Part shown: positions 31,284 through 43,411 of the stretch, in pieces
How the letters are laid out: every line of letters begins with the position of its first letter
How positions within the stretch are numbered: position 1 is the first letter of the stretch
Origin: Bordetella genomosp. 5
GTDB lineage: Bacteria; Pseudomonadota; Gammaproteobacteria; Burkholderiales; Burkholderiaceae_B
Direction of reading: 5' to 3'
Assembly: GCF_002261475.1 (NCBI RefSeq)
Contig: NZ_NEVN01000005.1
Span: 124,001 to 188,000 of the forward strand
DNA: 64,000 nt
The notes under the pieces: generated by a model
Told to the model about the DNA's origin: nothing
Databases searched by the model: none
The model's input: only the letters and a program-made list of their open reading frames with translations
Made by a program: the position numbers and the translations under genes

Positions 31284-32269
31284 TGCGCGCGCAGGCTGTC
31301 GCCCAAAACCGCGTGCTCGAAGCCGCCGCGCATTGGTACGCCGTGCTCAGTTCGGGTGCGCCGAGCGAGCGCGAACGCGCCGACTGGCGTGCCTGGCTCG
31401 CCGTCGACCCGGCGCACCGCACGGCCTGGCAACGGGTCGAAGCGATCAGCGCGGGCTTCGAGGCGCTGTCGGCCCAGTCCCTGAGCCGCGAGGCCAGCCT
31501 GGCTGGCCTGGAGGCGGCCGCCAAGGGGCGCCGCGACCGGCGCCGCCTGCTTTCGCTGGCGCTCATCGCCGGCGCGACCGGCGGACTGGCCTGGGGCGTC
31601 GCGGGAACGCCGGTCGGGCGCCGCACGCTGGCCGCGTGGCGCGCCGACCTGAGCACGCCGGTGGGCGGCTCGCACGATGTCACGCTGGCCGACGGCACCC
31701 GCGTTCAACTCAATACCGACACGGCGTTGCGCGTCGATTATTCGGCCGCGCTGCGCCGCCTGGTGCTGCTGCGCGGCGAAATCATGATCTCGACGGCGAG
31801 CGATCCCGCGCGGGCCTTCGTGGTGGACACCGCCGAGGGGCGTATGCAGGCGCTCGGGACCCGCTTCAACGTGCGCAGCCTGGACGGCGAGACCACGCTG
31901 GCGGTGTTCGAGGGGGCGGTGCAGGCGCATTTTGCCGACGGCGCGCCCGCGGGCTATCGCGTCGATGCGGGCATGCGGGTGCGCGGCGGCGCGCACGGCG
32001 TCGCGGCGCCCTCGCAGGCCACGCCGCAGGACAAGAACTGGACCCGCGGCATCCTGCAGGTCGAAGACATGCCGCTGGCCGAGGTGCTGGCGGAGCTGGG
32101 GCGTTACCGGCGCGGCCACCTCGGCTGCGACGACGCGGTGGCGTCCATCCCCGTGACCGGCACCTTTCCCCTGCGGGATCCCGAGCGCGCGCTGCGCATG
32201 CTGGCGGAAGGCCTGTCGCTGCGGGTCAGCCAGCCCCTGCCGTGGTGGACGCGCCTGCAGCGCGCGTGA
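31283..32269 (+). CDS. FecR-type anti-sigma/transmembrane signal protein
   Basis: 328 aa. The N-terminal cytoplasmic DUF4880 part (AAAHWYAVLSSGAPSERERADWRAWLAVDPAHRTAWQRVEAISAGF) binds the sigma factor. One membrane helix follows (~90-110, LLSLALIAGATGGLAWGVAG), then a periplasmic FecR domain (STPVGGSHDVTLADGTRVQLNTDTALRVDY, RFNVRSLDGETTLAVFEGAV) and a C-terminal receptor-contact region (ILQVEDMPLAEVLAELGRYRRG). It overlaps the sigma gene by 1 nt and precedes the receptor gene. Confidence 0.92.
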   Translation: MRAQAVAQNRVLEAAAHWYAVLSSGAPSERERADWRAWLAVDPAHRTAWQRVEAISAGFEALSAQSLSREASLAGLEAAAKGRRDRRRLLSLALIAGATGGLAWGVAGTPVGRRTLAAWRADLSTPVGGSHDVTLADGTRVQLNTDTALRVDYSAALRRLVLLRGEIMISTASDPARAFVVDTAEGRMQALGTRFNVRSLDGETTLAVFEGAVQAHFADGAPAGYRVDAGMRVRGGAHGVAAPSQATPQDKNWTRGILQVEDMPLAEVLAELGRYRRGHLGCDDAVASIPVTGTFPLRDPERALRMLAEGLSLRVSQPLPWWTRLQRA

Positions 32270-32355
32270 ACGCCCGGCTGTTACAAAATCGTTTGCCGCT
32301 TTCGCGTCGCTCATCCGGCCTATAGGCACTCAACACCCTGTAGCGGACGCGTGGC

Positions 32356-34791
32356 ATGCTCATCTCTTCTCGTAATTCCCCGATCTCTTCCTCGCGACCG
32401 GCCTGGCGGCCAGGCCGGTACGCGGCGCTGACCCTCGCGGCCAGCCTGACCCTGTGCGCCTGGCCGGTGATGGCGCAGGCGCAGGCGGCGGGCGCCGCCG
32501 CGCAGGTGCGGCAGTTCGACATTCCGGCCGGCCCGCTGGCGCAGGTGCTGAACCGGTACTCCGCCGAGGCCGGCCTGTTCGTGAGCAGTCACGGGGATCT
32601 CACCAGCGGGCGGCGCAGCCCGGGCGTGCGCGGTAGTTACTCGCCGCAGGCGGGCCTCACGGCGCTGCTGGCGGGCACCGGCTTGCAGGCCGATCGCCTG
32701 CCTGACGGCGGATACGTGCTACGCCAGGCGCGCCAGGACATCGTCGAGCTCGCCCCGATCGGCGTGACGGGCTACCACGAACGGCCCGATGGTCCCGTGT
32801 TCGGCGTGGCGGCCACCCGCAGCGCCACGGGCACCAAGACCGACACCCCCATCATCGAGACGCCGCAATCGATCTCGGTGGTGAGCTCCGCGCAGATGCG
32901 CGATCAGAAGCCGCAGACGCTGCAGGAGGCGCTGGGGTATACGCCGGGCATCATGCCGGGCGTCGTGTCCGTGAACTCGATGTTCGAAGACACCATGAGC
33001 ATCCGGGGCTTCGAGGCCAACCCGCAGACCGGCAGCTATTACCGCGACGGCATGCGCTACATGATCAACCAGTACAACGGCAAGCAGGAGCCGTACGGGC
33101 TGGAGCGTATCGAGGTGCTGCGCGGACCTTCCTCGGTCCTGTACGGCGCCGCCGCGCCCGGCGGCATCATCAACACCGTGACCAAGCGTCCACCCTCCGA
33201 AGCGATGGGCGAGATCAATCTGGATGCCGGCAGCTTCGATCGGCGCCAGATCTCGGCCGACATCGGCGGCCCGATCGACGAGGCGGGGGAGTGGTCGTAC
33301 CGCGTGACGGGTCTGTTCCGCGAGAGCAAGCAGTTCCTCGACCACAGCAAGGACAACCGCAGCTACTTTGCGCCGGCGCTCACGTGGCGCCCCTCTGCCG
33401 CCACGTCGGTGACCTTGCTGGCGAACTACCAGCGCAGCGATACGCTCTATCCGCCGGCGGTACCGGTGACCGGTACGCTCTGGACCAACCCCAACGGCGA
33501 TATCCCGCGCCGGCGCTTTCTTGGCGAGCCGAACCACAACACGTTCGATGTGGAGTCGACTTCGGCCGCGCTGCTGATCGAGCATGCGTTCGACGACACG
33601 CTGAAGTTCCGCCAATCGCTGCGGTATTACGACGCCGATCTCAAAATGCGCTACGTGCTCTTGAGCGGTGACGTCGATGCGGCCACCCAGCGCCGGGTGG
33701 CGCGCCAGGCGCGCGGCTTCGACGATCGCACCACGGTGCAGACCTCCGACACCAACCTCGAGAAGAAATTCCAGACCGGCCCCGTGGCGCATACCGTTCT
33801 GGCCGGTTTCGACTACACACGTTCCACCTACAACAGCGACCGGCTGCGCGGCGCGCTGCCGGCCATCGATGTCTACAACCCTGTGTATCAGAACGAGGTG
33901 ATTGCGTTGCCGTGGCAACAACGGCGCAACACCGAACATCGCCTGGGGCTGTACCTGCAGGATCAGCTCAAGCTTGCCGACAAGGTCGTCGTGCTGCTGG
34001 GCGGACGCTACGATCGGGCGCGCGCCGAGAACCGCGCGCTTCACGCGCCGGGCAGCGATGCGCAGGATCGCGATTCGGCCTTCACGGGCCGTGCCGGGGT
34101 GGTCTACCTGGCGGACAACGGTCTCGCGCCGTATGCCAGCTTCAGCCAGTCGTTCGAGCCTACCAGCGGACGTGATCGCAACGAGAACACGTTCGAGCCC
34201 AGCCGCGGCACGCAGTACGAGATCGGGCTGCGCTACCAGCCGGCCGGTGAAGACATGATGCTGAGTGCGGCGCTGTTCGACCTGGAGCGCAAGAACGTGC
34301 TGACGGCGGATCCGTTCGATCCGACCTTCTCGGTGCAGACCGGCAAGGTGCGCTCGCGCGGTCTCGAACTCGAGGCTCGCGCCCGGGTCACGCCGCAGAT
34401 CGACGTGATCGCCGCGTATACCTTCACCGACGCGAAAGTGCTGAAGAGCAATGTGCCGGGCGAGGAGGGCGAGCGCTTCAACACGCCGCGTCATGTGGCT
34501 TCGCTGTGGACCGATGTGAATCTGTCGAAGTGGGTGCTGCAGGGGCTGAAGGCCGGTGCGGGTCTGCGCTACGTGTCCGCGCGCCCGGACCGGCCCTCGC
34601 GCGACTGGCTGGGTGGCGCGGGCTACACCGTGGTGGATGCGCGGGTGAGCTACGAGACCGGGCCGTGGGTCTACGCCCTGAACGTCACCAACCTCACCGA
34701 CAAGACCTACATTCCGTCGACTTGCTACACCGGCACGTGCAGCTACGGTGAACCCCGCCGCATCATCGGGACGGTGAGCTACCGCTGGTGA
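32356..34791 (+). CDS. TonB-dependent siderophore receptor with signalling (STN) domain
   Basis: 811 aa: signal peptide to about residue 43; N-terminal STN domain (~50-125, FDIPAGPLAQVLNRYSAEAGLFVSSHGDL ... GLTALLAGTGLQADRLPDGGYVLR) that talks to FecR; plug (TPQSISVVSSAQMRDQKPQTLQEALGYTPGIM, RGFEANPQTGSYYRDGMRY, IEVLRGPSSVLYGAAAPGGIINTVTKRP); and a 22-strand barrel ending in ...RRIIGTVSYRW with terminal aromatic Trp. A ferric-siderophore transducer like FpvA or FoxA; ligand not deducible. It overlaps the next gene by 4 nt. Confidence 0.93.
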   Translation: MLISSRNSPISSSRPAWRPGRYAALTLAASLTLCAWPVMAQAQAAGAAAQVRQFDIPAGPLAQVLNRYSAEAGLFVSSHGDLTSGRRSPGVRGSYSPQAGLTALLAGTGLQADRLPDGGYVLRQARQDIVELAPIGVTGYHERPDGPVFGVAATRSATGTKTDTPIIETPQSISVVSSAQMRDQKPQTLQEALGYTPGIMPGVVSVNSMFEDTMSIRGFEANPQTGSYYRDGMRYMINQYNGKQEPYGLERIEVLRGPSSVLYGAAAPGGIINTVTKRPPSEAMGEINLDAGSFDRRQISADIGGPIDEAGEWSYRVTGLFRESKQFLDHSKDNRSYFAPALTWRPSAATSVTLLANYQRSDTLYPPAVPVTGTLWTNPNGDIPRRRFLGEPNHNTFDVESTSAALLIEHAFDDTLKFRQSLRYYDADLKMRYVLLSGDVDAATQRRVARQARGFDDRTTVQTSDTNLEKKFQTGPVAHTVLAGFDYTRSTYNSDRLRGALPAIDVYNPVYQNEVIALPWQQRRNTEHRLGLYLQDQLKLADKVVVLLGGRYDRARAENRALHAPGSDAQDRDSAFTGRAGVVYLADNGLAPYASFSQSFEPTSGRDRNENTFEPSRGTQYEIGLRYQPAGEDMMLSAALFDLERKNVLTADPFDPTFSVQTGKVRSRGLELEARARVTPQIDVIAAYTFTDAKVLKSNVPGEEGERFNTPRHVASLWTDVNLSKWVLQGLKAGAGLRYVSARPDRPSRDWLGGAGYTVVDARVSYETGPWVYALNVTNLTDKTYIPSTCYTGTCSYGEPRRIIGTVSYRW

Positions 34792-36107
34792 TTCCCGTGC
34801 GAGGCGCGCTGGTACGCCTGCATCGCTGGACCGGCCTGGTCCTGGCCGGCTTCCTCGTCGTGGTCGGCCTGACCGGAATTCCCCTCGCCTGGTACGGCGA
34901 TCTCGACCGGGCCACCGCGCCCGGGCTGCATGACGCCGCGGCGCCCGCGCCGGGCGTCGCGCCGCTCGATGTCCTGGTCCTGCGCGAACGCGTGCGGCAG
35001 GCGTGGCCCGGGGCGCTGATGCCCGCCACGCCGCTGTCGGTGCCCGCCGGCGGCACGCTCGCCTTTCCGGTATGGGCGCAGACCGGCGAGGGCGCGCCCG
35101 TGCTGCACGAGGTGTTCATCGATCCCTACACCGGCGAGATCCGCGGCGACCGCCGCTGGGGCGACGCCAGCCAGGGCCTGCGCAATCTGATGCCGGTGCT
35201 GCATCGTATTCATGCGGCTCTGATGGTGGAGGGCGTGGGCGAGCTGCTGCTGGGCATCGTGGCCTTGCTCTGGACGCTGGACGGCTTCGTCGGCGCCTGG
35301 CTGACGCTGCCCGCGCGCGCGGCCGCGCGTCCGGGCGCGCCGGGCTGGTGGCAACGCTGGCGGCCGGCCTGGCAGCTGCGCCTGCGGTCCGGCGCGCACA
35401 AGCGCAATTTCGATCTGCATCGGGCCGGCGGGCTGTGGCTGTGGGGCGCGCTCACGGCCATGGCATGGAGCAGCGTGGCGCTGAGCCTGCCCCAGGTGTA
35501 CGACCCGGTGATGCGGCAGGCGCTGGCGTATCAGCCGGATCCGCGGCGGCAGGCGGCTAGTCCGCAGCGCGTCGATGGGACAGGCGCGGGGGCACCGGCC
35601 ACCGGTGCGCCGGCCGCCGGTACGCCGGCCGCCGGTGCGCCGGCCGCCGCCTCCACCGCGGCGCGCTCGGGGCCATCGGCGCCGATGGAGACGGAAGCGG
35701 CGCGGGCCGTGGGCCGTCGATTGATGGCGGGGCTCGCGGCGCACGAGGGCTTCGAGGTGCGGCGCGAGCATTGGCTCGCCCTCGACGCGCGCCGCAATCT
35801 GTACCGCTATACCGTGGTCAGCACGCGCGATCTGCGCGAACGCAGTGGCGCCACGTCGGTCTACTTCCGCGCCGATAGCGGCGACGAGGTGGGCCACTTC
35901 CTGCCGCGGGGGCGCGCGGCCGGCGACAGCGTCAAGCATTGGCTGACCAGCCTGCACATGGCCGCGATGTGGGGCTGGCCGCTGCGCGTGGCCGTGGCGC
36001 TGGTCGGCCTCGTGACCGTCTTGCTGAGCGTCACCGGCGTGTGGCTCTGGGCCAAGCGCCGCCGGGCCCAGGCCCTGGCGCGCCAACGGCAGCGTCCGCG
36101 CGCATAG
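34788..36107 (+). CDS. PepSY-domain membrane protein (ferric reductase-like)
   Basis: GTG start at 34788 overlapping the receptor stop (GTGA). 439 aa with four predicted helices in the PepSY_TM layout: LVRLHRWTGLVLAGFLVVVGLTGIPLAWYGDLD, LHRIHAALMVEGVGELLLGIVALLWTLDGFVGAWL, FDLHRAGGLWLWGALTAMAWSSVAL, and the C-terminal SLHMAAMWGWPLRVAVALVGLVTVLLSVTGVWLW. The conserved membrane histidines suggest heme binding and reduction of periplasmic ferric siderophore (FsrB/PiuB-like). Residues ~268-290 are an AGTPAAGAPAA repeat linker encoded by 15-bp repeats. Confidence 0.85.
   Translation: MIPVRGALVRLHRWTGLVLAGFLVVVGLTGIPLAWYGDLDRATAPGLHDAAAPAPGVAPLDVLVLRERVRQAWPGALMPATPLSVPAGGTLAFPVWAQTGEGAPVLHEVFIDPYTGEIRGDRRWGDASQGLRNLMPVLHRIHAALMVEGVGELLLGIVALLWTLDGFVGAWLTLPARAAARPGAPGWWQRWRPAWQLRLRSGAHKRNFDLHRAGGLWLWGALTAMAWSSVALSLPQVYDPVMRQALAYQPDPRRQAASPQRVDGTGAGAPATGAPAAGTPAAGAPAAASTAARSGPSAPMETEAARAVGRRLMAGLAAHEGFEVRREHWLALDARRNLYRYTVVSTRDLRERSGATSVYFRADSGDEVGHFLPRGRAAGDSVKHWLTSLHMAAMWGWPLRVAVALVGLVTVLLSVTGVWLWAKRRRAQALARQRQRPRA
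35598..35648 (+). repeat. 15-bp repeats in PepSY gene
   Basis: Three units of GCCGCCGGTRCGCCG (first one GCCACC...) plus a 6-nt partial, encoding A-T/A-G-A/T-P repeats in a linker between helices. The same unit occurs in the ABC gene at 36986. Confidence 0.9.
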
Positions 36108-36162
36108 GCGCTGCGCCGGGTGCGCGCGGCGGAGAGCCGCGGCGATCCCGCGCGATCCCGGG

Positions 36163-37926
<1,764 letters not shown>

Positions 37927-37951
37927 GCGAGGGAACACTCCGGGGCGGGCG

Positions 37952-38818
37952 TCAGCGCGACAGCCTGGGGTTGAAGGCGTCGTTGGCGGCGTCGCCCAGC
38001 AGATTGAGGGCGAGCACCGTCGCCACGATGGACAGGCCGGGCAGGGCGGCGAGGTACCAGGCCGTGCGCAGCATCTCGCGTGCGTCGCCGATCATGCTGC
38101 CCCACGACATCACGTTGGGGTCGCCCAGGCTCATGAAGGACAGGGCGGATTCCATCAGGATGGCATTGGCCACCAGCACGGAGGTGGTCACGATGATGGG
38201 CGGCAGCGCATTGGGCAGGATCTCGGCGAGCACGATGCGCGCATGACCATAGCCTTGCGCGCGCGCCGCCAGCACGAACTCCGCGTGCACCAGCGAACGG
38301 AACTCCGCCCGGACCAGCCGCGCCACCACCGGCCACGACGACACGCCGATCGCCAGCGCGATCACGGCCACGGAGGGCTGCGCGATGGCCACGATCACGA
38401 TGACGAGCAGGAATGCGGGAATCGTCTGGAACAGCTCGGTGATGCGCACGAGCACCCGGTCGGCCCAGCCGCCGAAATAGCCGGCCGCGGCGCCGACGGC
38501 CACGCCGATCGTGAGCGAGAGCGCGGCGGCCGCGAGGCCGACCAGCAGCGACACGCGCGCCCCGTGCGCGAGGCCCGCGGCCACGTCCCGGCCCATGGTG
38601 TCGGTGCCCAGCGGGTAGGCCGCGTCGGCGCCCGGCCAGGTCAGCGGCGTGCTCACCATGTCGAGCGGATCGGCGGGAAACAGCCAGGGCGCCGTCAACG
38701 CGGCGCCGGCGACGACGGCCAGCAGTGCCAGGCCGACGAGCGCGGCGGGGTTGACCAGGAAGCGGCCGAGCGCGGTGGCGCGCCAGGGGGCGGGTCGGGC
38801 GAGTGCGGTGAGGCTCAT
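37952..38818 (-). CDS. ABC transporter permease, DppC/OppC-like
   Basis: 288 aa, about six helices, with the N-terminal OppC segment (LVNPAALVGLALLAVVAGAALTAPWLFP), the HPLGTDTMGRD-like motif AYPLGTDTMGRDVAAGLAHGARVSLLVG, and the EAA loop EFVLAARAQGYGHARIVLAEILPNALPPIIV. Second permease of the dipeptide-type importer. 25 nt separate it from the ATPase gene and 28 nt from the first permease gene. Confidence 0.92.
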   Translation of the reverse strand: MSLTALARPAPWRATALGRFLVNPAALVGLALLAVVAGAALTAPWLFPADPLDMVSTPLTWPGADAAYPLGTDTMGRDVAAGLAHGARVSLLVGLAAAALSLTIGVAVGAAAGYFGGWADRVLVRITELFQTIPAFLLVIVIVAIAQPSVAVIALAIGVSSWPVVARLVRAEFRSLVHAEFVLAARAQGYGHARIVLAEILPNALPPIIVTTSVLVANAILMESALSFMSLGDPNVMSWGSMIGDAREMLRTAWYLAALPGLSIVATVLALNLLGDAANDAFNPRLSR

Positions 38819-38846
38819 GGGTGTCCAGTCTTGGCGTGGGGGGACG

Positions 38847-39860
38847 TCAGCGGCTGCGGACGCGCGGGTCGAGCGCGGTCTGGGCGAGGTCCACCACGAT
38901 GTTGGCGACGATCACGAGCAGCGAGGAGAGGATGAGGATGCCCATGAGCACCACGTAGTCGCGGGCCATCACCGATTCGTAGGCGAGGCGGCCCAGACCG
39001 GGCCAGCTGAACACGGTTTCGACGACCACGGCGCCGCCCAGCAGCGTGCCGAAGTTCAGGCCGGCCACCGTCAGCACCGGCATCAGCGCGTTGCGCAGGA
39101 TGTGCCGCAGCGTGACTGCCAGCGGCGCCAGGCCCTTGGCGCGCGCGGTGCGCACGAAGTCCTGGCGGCTGACCTCCAGCATCGAGGCGCGGGTCAGCCG
39201 CGCGAAGATCGCCACATAGAAGCCCGCGAGCGCCAGCGTGGGCAGGATCAGATGGCGCGCCACGTCCAGCACGTGCGCGAGCCCGTGGGCGTCGCCGCCC
39301 AGCGTGCCCACACCGCCCGGTGGCAGCCAGCCCAGTTGCACCGACAACAGAATGATTGCCATCAGGCCGAGCCAGAAGCCGGGCGTGGAATACAGCAGCA
39401 GCGCCGCGAGCGACAGGATGCGGTCGGGCCAGCGGCCCACGAAGGTGGCCATGACCGTGCCGAGCACGAGACCCGCGAGCAGGGCGGCGCCGAGCGCGGT
39501 GCTCATCAGCAACGCCGTGTTGCCGATGCGGCTCGCGATCAGGTCCACGACCGGGGTGTTGTAGCGCGGCGACAGGCCGAGGTCGAGCCGCAGCAGGTGA
39601 TGCAGATAGTTGCCCAGCTGCTGCAGCATCGGCAGGTCCAGGCCGAAGTGTTTGCGGGTGGCGGCCATGCTGTCGGCGGTGGCCGAGCCGGATTCGGCGG
39701 CGATCACGTCGGCGGCGTCGCCCGGAATGGCCTGCATCAGGAAGAAGCTCAGCAGGATCACACCCACGACCGTGGGCAGGGCGTGCAGCAGCGCACGGCC
39801 CGCCGCGCGAGTCAGCACGGGCAGGCGCGAGGGGCGGGCGGAGACGGAGAAATCAGGCAT
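38847..39860 (-). CDS. ABC transporter permease, DppB/OppB-like
   Basis: 337 aa from ATG 39860; the frame extends upstream without support. Typical DppB features: an N-terminal LLHALPTVVGVILLSFFLMQAIPGDAAD helix, RKHFGLDLPMLQQLGNYLHHLLRLDLGLSPRYNTPV, and the EAA loop QDFVRTARAKGLAPLAVTLRHILRNALMPVLTV. First gene of the permease-permease-ATPase unit, divergent from the amino-acid ABC operon with 225 nt between. Confidence 0.92.
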   Translation of the reverse strand: MPDFSVSARPSRLPVLTRAAGRALLHALPTVVGVILLSFFLMQAIPGDAADVIAAESGSATADSMAATRKHFGLDLPMLQQLGNYLHHLLRLDLGLSPRYNTPVVDLIASRIGNTALLMSTALGAALLAGLVLGTVMATFVGRWPDRILSLAALLLYSTPGFWLGLMAIILLSVQLGWLPPGGVGTLGGDAHGLAHVLDVARHLILPTLALAGFYVAIFARLTRASMLEVSRQDFVRTARAKGLAPLAVTLRHILRNALMPVLTVAGLNFGTLLGGAVVVETVFSWPGLGRLAYESVMARDYVVLMGILILSSLLVIVANIVVDLAQTALDPRVRSR

Positions 39861-39938
39861 CGGAACGGCCGGGCAGGGGGAAGGCAACGGACTGCCGATC
39901 GTAGAAGGGGCCCCGGGGGCGCGGCTACGAAGCAAAGC

Positions 39939-39954
39939 GCATATGCAAAGTCGG
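39939..39954 (+). promoter_or_regulatory. Shared motif GCATATG-N3-AGTCGG, copy 2
   Basis: GCATATGCAAAGTCGG matches GCATATGGATAGTCGG at 63641 outside the three central bases. It lies 131 nt before the amino-acid binding-protein gene, between divergent transporter operons. Confidence 0.3.
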
Positions 39955-40085
39955 AATGCGCGCCCCGTCACGCCAGCGCCCGCTCATATCCATAGTTGAA
40001 AGCGTTCTTTGTCTTGCCGGCCGGCGGACCGCACGATGGGCGCACTTTCCGACTTGCTTCAATCGACCTGCGAGGTGATGTACTC

Positions 40086-40964
40086 ATGGCACGACAAGAA
40101 TTCCAACGCCGTTCGGCCTCCCGCCGCCTGCATCGTCAGGCGCGCCGTGTCGCGTGGCGCGCGGGCGCGGCGCTGGGCCTGCTGCTCGGCATGGGGCTGG
40201 CGCATGCCGACGCCACGCAGGACAAGATCCGCGAGCGCGGCAAGGTCACGATCGGCGTGCTCGCCAACGGCGGCGTGTTCGGTTCGCTCGATCCCTCGAC
40301 CCAGCAACTGGTGGGCTGGAATCCGGAGCTGGCGCGCAAGTTGGGCGAAGGCCTGGGCGTGCCGGTGGAGCTGGTGCAGGTGCAGACGCCCACTCGGGTG
40401 CAGTTCCTGATCTCGGGCAAGGTCGATCTGCTGATCGCCTCGATGGAGCTCAATCCCGATCGTGCCGAGATCCTGGGCTATGCCCCGACGCCGTTCTATC
40501 GCGTGGGCGGCGCGGCCGCCACGCGCAAGAACAGCGGCATCAAGACCTGGGAGGACCTGCGCGGCAAGCCGGTGTGCGTGTCGCAGGGCTCGAGCTACGC
40601 CAAGCCACTGGCGGGCGAGTATGGCGCGGAGGTCAAAGGCTACAAGACCTCATCGGACTCGCTGCTCGCGCTGAAGGGCGGGCTGTGCGTGGCGGCCGTG
40701 CATGATTCCACGCTGATCCATCCGCTGCTCAAGAGCAACGCCGAATGGGCGGATTTCCATGCGCCCATCACCACGGAAATCCTGCCGGCCAACTCGGTCG
40801 TCTGGACCCGCAAGGGCGAGACGGACACCATCGCCGCGGTGGACAAGGTGATCCGCGAATGGCACCGCAGCGGCTGGCTCATCGAAACCGAGAAGCGCCT
40901 GGGCATCACGCCGCCGCAGCCCTATCTGCAGGAGCTGCACGAACAGGCCGGAAAGGGCAGCTGA
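40086..40964 (+). CDS. Amino-acid ABC transporter substrate-binding protein
   Basis: 292 aa from ATG 40086 with GAGGTGAT upstream. A long Arg-rich signal peptide (RRLHRQARRVAWRAGAALGLLLGMGLAHA, cleavage near residue 42; possibly Tat-like RR but without a full motif) is followed by the family-3 fold: DKIRERGKVTIGVLANGGVFGSLD, WNPELARKLGEGLGVPVELVQVQTPTRVQFLISGKVDLLIASM, TWEDLRGKPVCVSQGSSYAKPL and GLCVAAVHDS. Given the downstream sulfur genes, cystine or a related compound is a plausible ligand (inference). Confidence 0.9.
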   Translation: MARQEFQRRSASRRLHRQARRVAWRAGAALGLLLGMGLAHADATQDKIRERGKVTIGVLANGGVFGSLDPSTQQLVGWNPELARKLGEGLGVPVELVQVQTPTRVQFLISGKVDLLIASMELNPDRAEILGYAPTPFYRVGGAAATRKNSGIKTWEDLRGKPVCVSQGSSYAKPLAGEYGAEVKGYKTSSDSLLALKGGLCVAAVHDSTLIHPLLKSNAEWADFHAPITTEILPANSVVWTRKGETDTIAAVDKVIREWHRSGWLIETEKRLGITPPQPYLQELHEQAGKGS

Positions 40965-40974
40965 GCGTGACGGC

Positions 40975-41712
40975 ATGACGCAATCTCTTCTCGAAAGCTG
41001 GGTGTCGTTCGCCCGCCCGCTCGGCCTGAACTATACGTTCGTGCTCGACGCGGGCGAGCGCGCGGCCTTCGTGCGGGGCCTGTGGGTGACGCTGCAGCTC
41101 TGCGTGGCCGCGATACCGGCCAGCCTGTTCTTCGGCGTGCTGATCGCGGCCGGCCTCACGAGCGGGCGGGCCTGGCTGGTGCGCCCGCTCACCGCCTTCG
41201 TGGAAGTGACGCGCAACACGCCCACGCTGGTGCAGCTGTATTGCGCGTTTCTCGTGCTCAACATGCTGATTGCGCAGAAGCTGGAGGGGGGCAACCCCAT
41301 CACGCCGTTCATGTGGGTGGTGCTGGTCGTCGCGCTGCACAAGGCGGTGTTTCATGCCGAGGCGCTGCGCGCGGGCATCGAGGCCGTGCCGGCGGTCACG
41401 CTCGAGGCGGCGCGCTCGCTGGCCTTCTCGCGCGGCGAGATCCTGTGGCGGGTGCAGTTGCCGCTCGCCCTGCGCTTCGCGCTGCCGGCCCTCGTCAACA
41501 ATCTGGTGGACCTGGTGAAGATGACGGCGATCGCGTCGGCCATCGCGGTGGGCGATGTCACGTACGAATCCATCATGATCTGGTCGCAGCGCGACAACGT
41601 GCTGGAGCTGCTGCTGCTCATCCTGATCTACTTCGGCCTGCTGACCTGGCTGGTCAGCGCGGCGGGGCGGTGGCTCGAACAACGCCTGAGGATGCCCGGT
41701 TATGGCCAATGA
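40975..41712 (+). CDS. Polar amino-acid ABC permease (HisM/GltJ-like)
   Basis: 245 aa with about five helices; the HEAT-type permease signature is VEVTRNTPTLVQLYCAFLVL, and the EAA loop is AVTLEAARSLAFSRGEILWRVQLPLALRFALPALVNNLVDLVKMTAIAS. It starts 10 nt after the binding-protein gene and overlaps the next permease by 11 nt, so it is in one operon. Confidence 0.92.
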   Translation: MTQSLLESWVSFARPLGLNYTFVLDAGERAAFVRGLWVTLQLCVAAIPASLFFGVLIAAGLTSGRAWLVRPLTAFVEVTRNTPTLVQLYCAFLVLNMLIAQKLEGGNPITPFMWVVLVVALHKAVFHAEALRAGIEAVPAVTLEAARSLAFSRGEILWRVQLPLALRFALPALVNNLVDLVKMTAIASAIAVGDVTYESIMIWSQRDNVLELLLLILIYFGLLTWLVSAAGRWLEQRLRMPGYGQ

Positions 41713-42506
41713 CACGACGCTGTCGCTGCCGCGCGCGGGCGGTCTGAACACGGCGGTGCGTGGCGTGCTCGCCGACCCGTGGGTGCTGACCTTGATCGGG
41801 CTCGCGCTGCTGGCGGCCTGGTGGGCGGCGTCGGACACGACCCCGGCCGCCGTGGAGCGGCTCTGGTACTGGTGGCCCGCGCTGCTGCGGGGACTGGGCA
41901 TGAACGTGCAGATCAGCCTGCTGGCAATGGCGCTCGGCACGTTGCTCGGCCTGGTGGTCGGCGCGATATCGCTGTCGCCCGTGGCGCCGCTGCGCGGCCT
42001 GACCCGCGCCTATGTGCTGGTGTTCCGCAACGCGCCCATCCTCGTGCTCGTGTACTTCACCACCTACGTGTTTCCGTTCGAGGTGTCGGTGGCGCGCTGG
42101 GTGCTGCCGTTCCCGGACTGGATCAAAGTGGTGATCGGCCTCGCGCTGCCGGCCTCGGCCAACGTCGCGGAGATTTTTCGCGGCGCGGTGCAGTCGATCC
42201 CGGCCGCGCAGTGGGAGGCCTCGCAGTCGCTCGGGTTCGCCCGCACGCAGATCTTTCGCATGGTCATTCTGCCGCAGTGCCTGCGCCGGATGTTGCCGCC
42301 CTGGATGAATCTCTACGCCAGCATCACGATGAGCACGGCGCTGGCCTCGCTGGTGGGCGTGCACGACGTGGTCGACACCGCCACGGTGGCGAGCAACACG
42401 GTCAATCGCACCGACTTCACGATCCTCATCTATTTCACGCTGTTGGCGCTCTTCTTCGCCTACTGCTATCCCATCGCGCGTTTCACGCGCCACCTGGAGC
42501 GGCGTC

Positions 42507-42520
<14 letters not shown>
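41702..42520 (+). CDS. Polar amino-acid ABC permease (GltK-like)
   Basis: 272 aa. Features: LLRGLGMNVQISLLAMALGTLLGLVVGAI, TRAYVLVFRNAPILVLVYFTTYVFPF (the RNxPxLVQ-type motif, slightly varied) and the EAA loop QSLGFARTQIFRMVILPQCLRRMLPPWMNLYASITMSTALAS. Partner of the upstream permease in a heterodimeric channel. Overlaps both neighbours (11 and 14 nt). Confidence 0.92.
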
Positions 42521-43328
<808 letters not shown>

Positions 43329-43411
43329 GCGTTTGTCTTTCGCCATGCCCATGCCCATGAACCCCGCCTTCGCGCGACGGCGATCCGCCGCGCGCTCATG
43401 AGGAGTCTGTA

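Noticed and set aside
39996-40085. Upstream extension of the amino-acid binding protein from ATG 39996
   Set aside because: No signal-like start and no ribosome site; ATG 40086 gives a normal exported protein with good Shine-Dalgarno.
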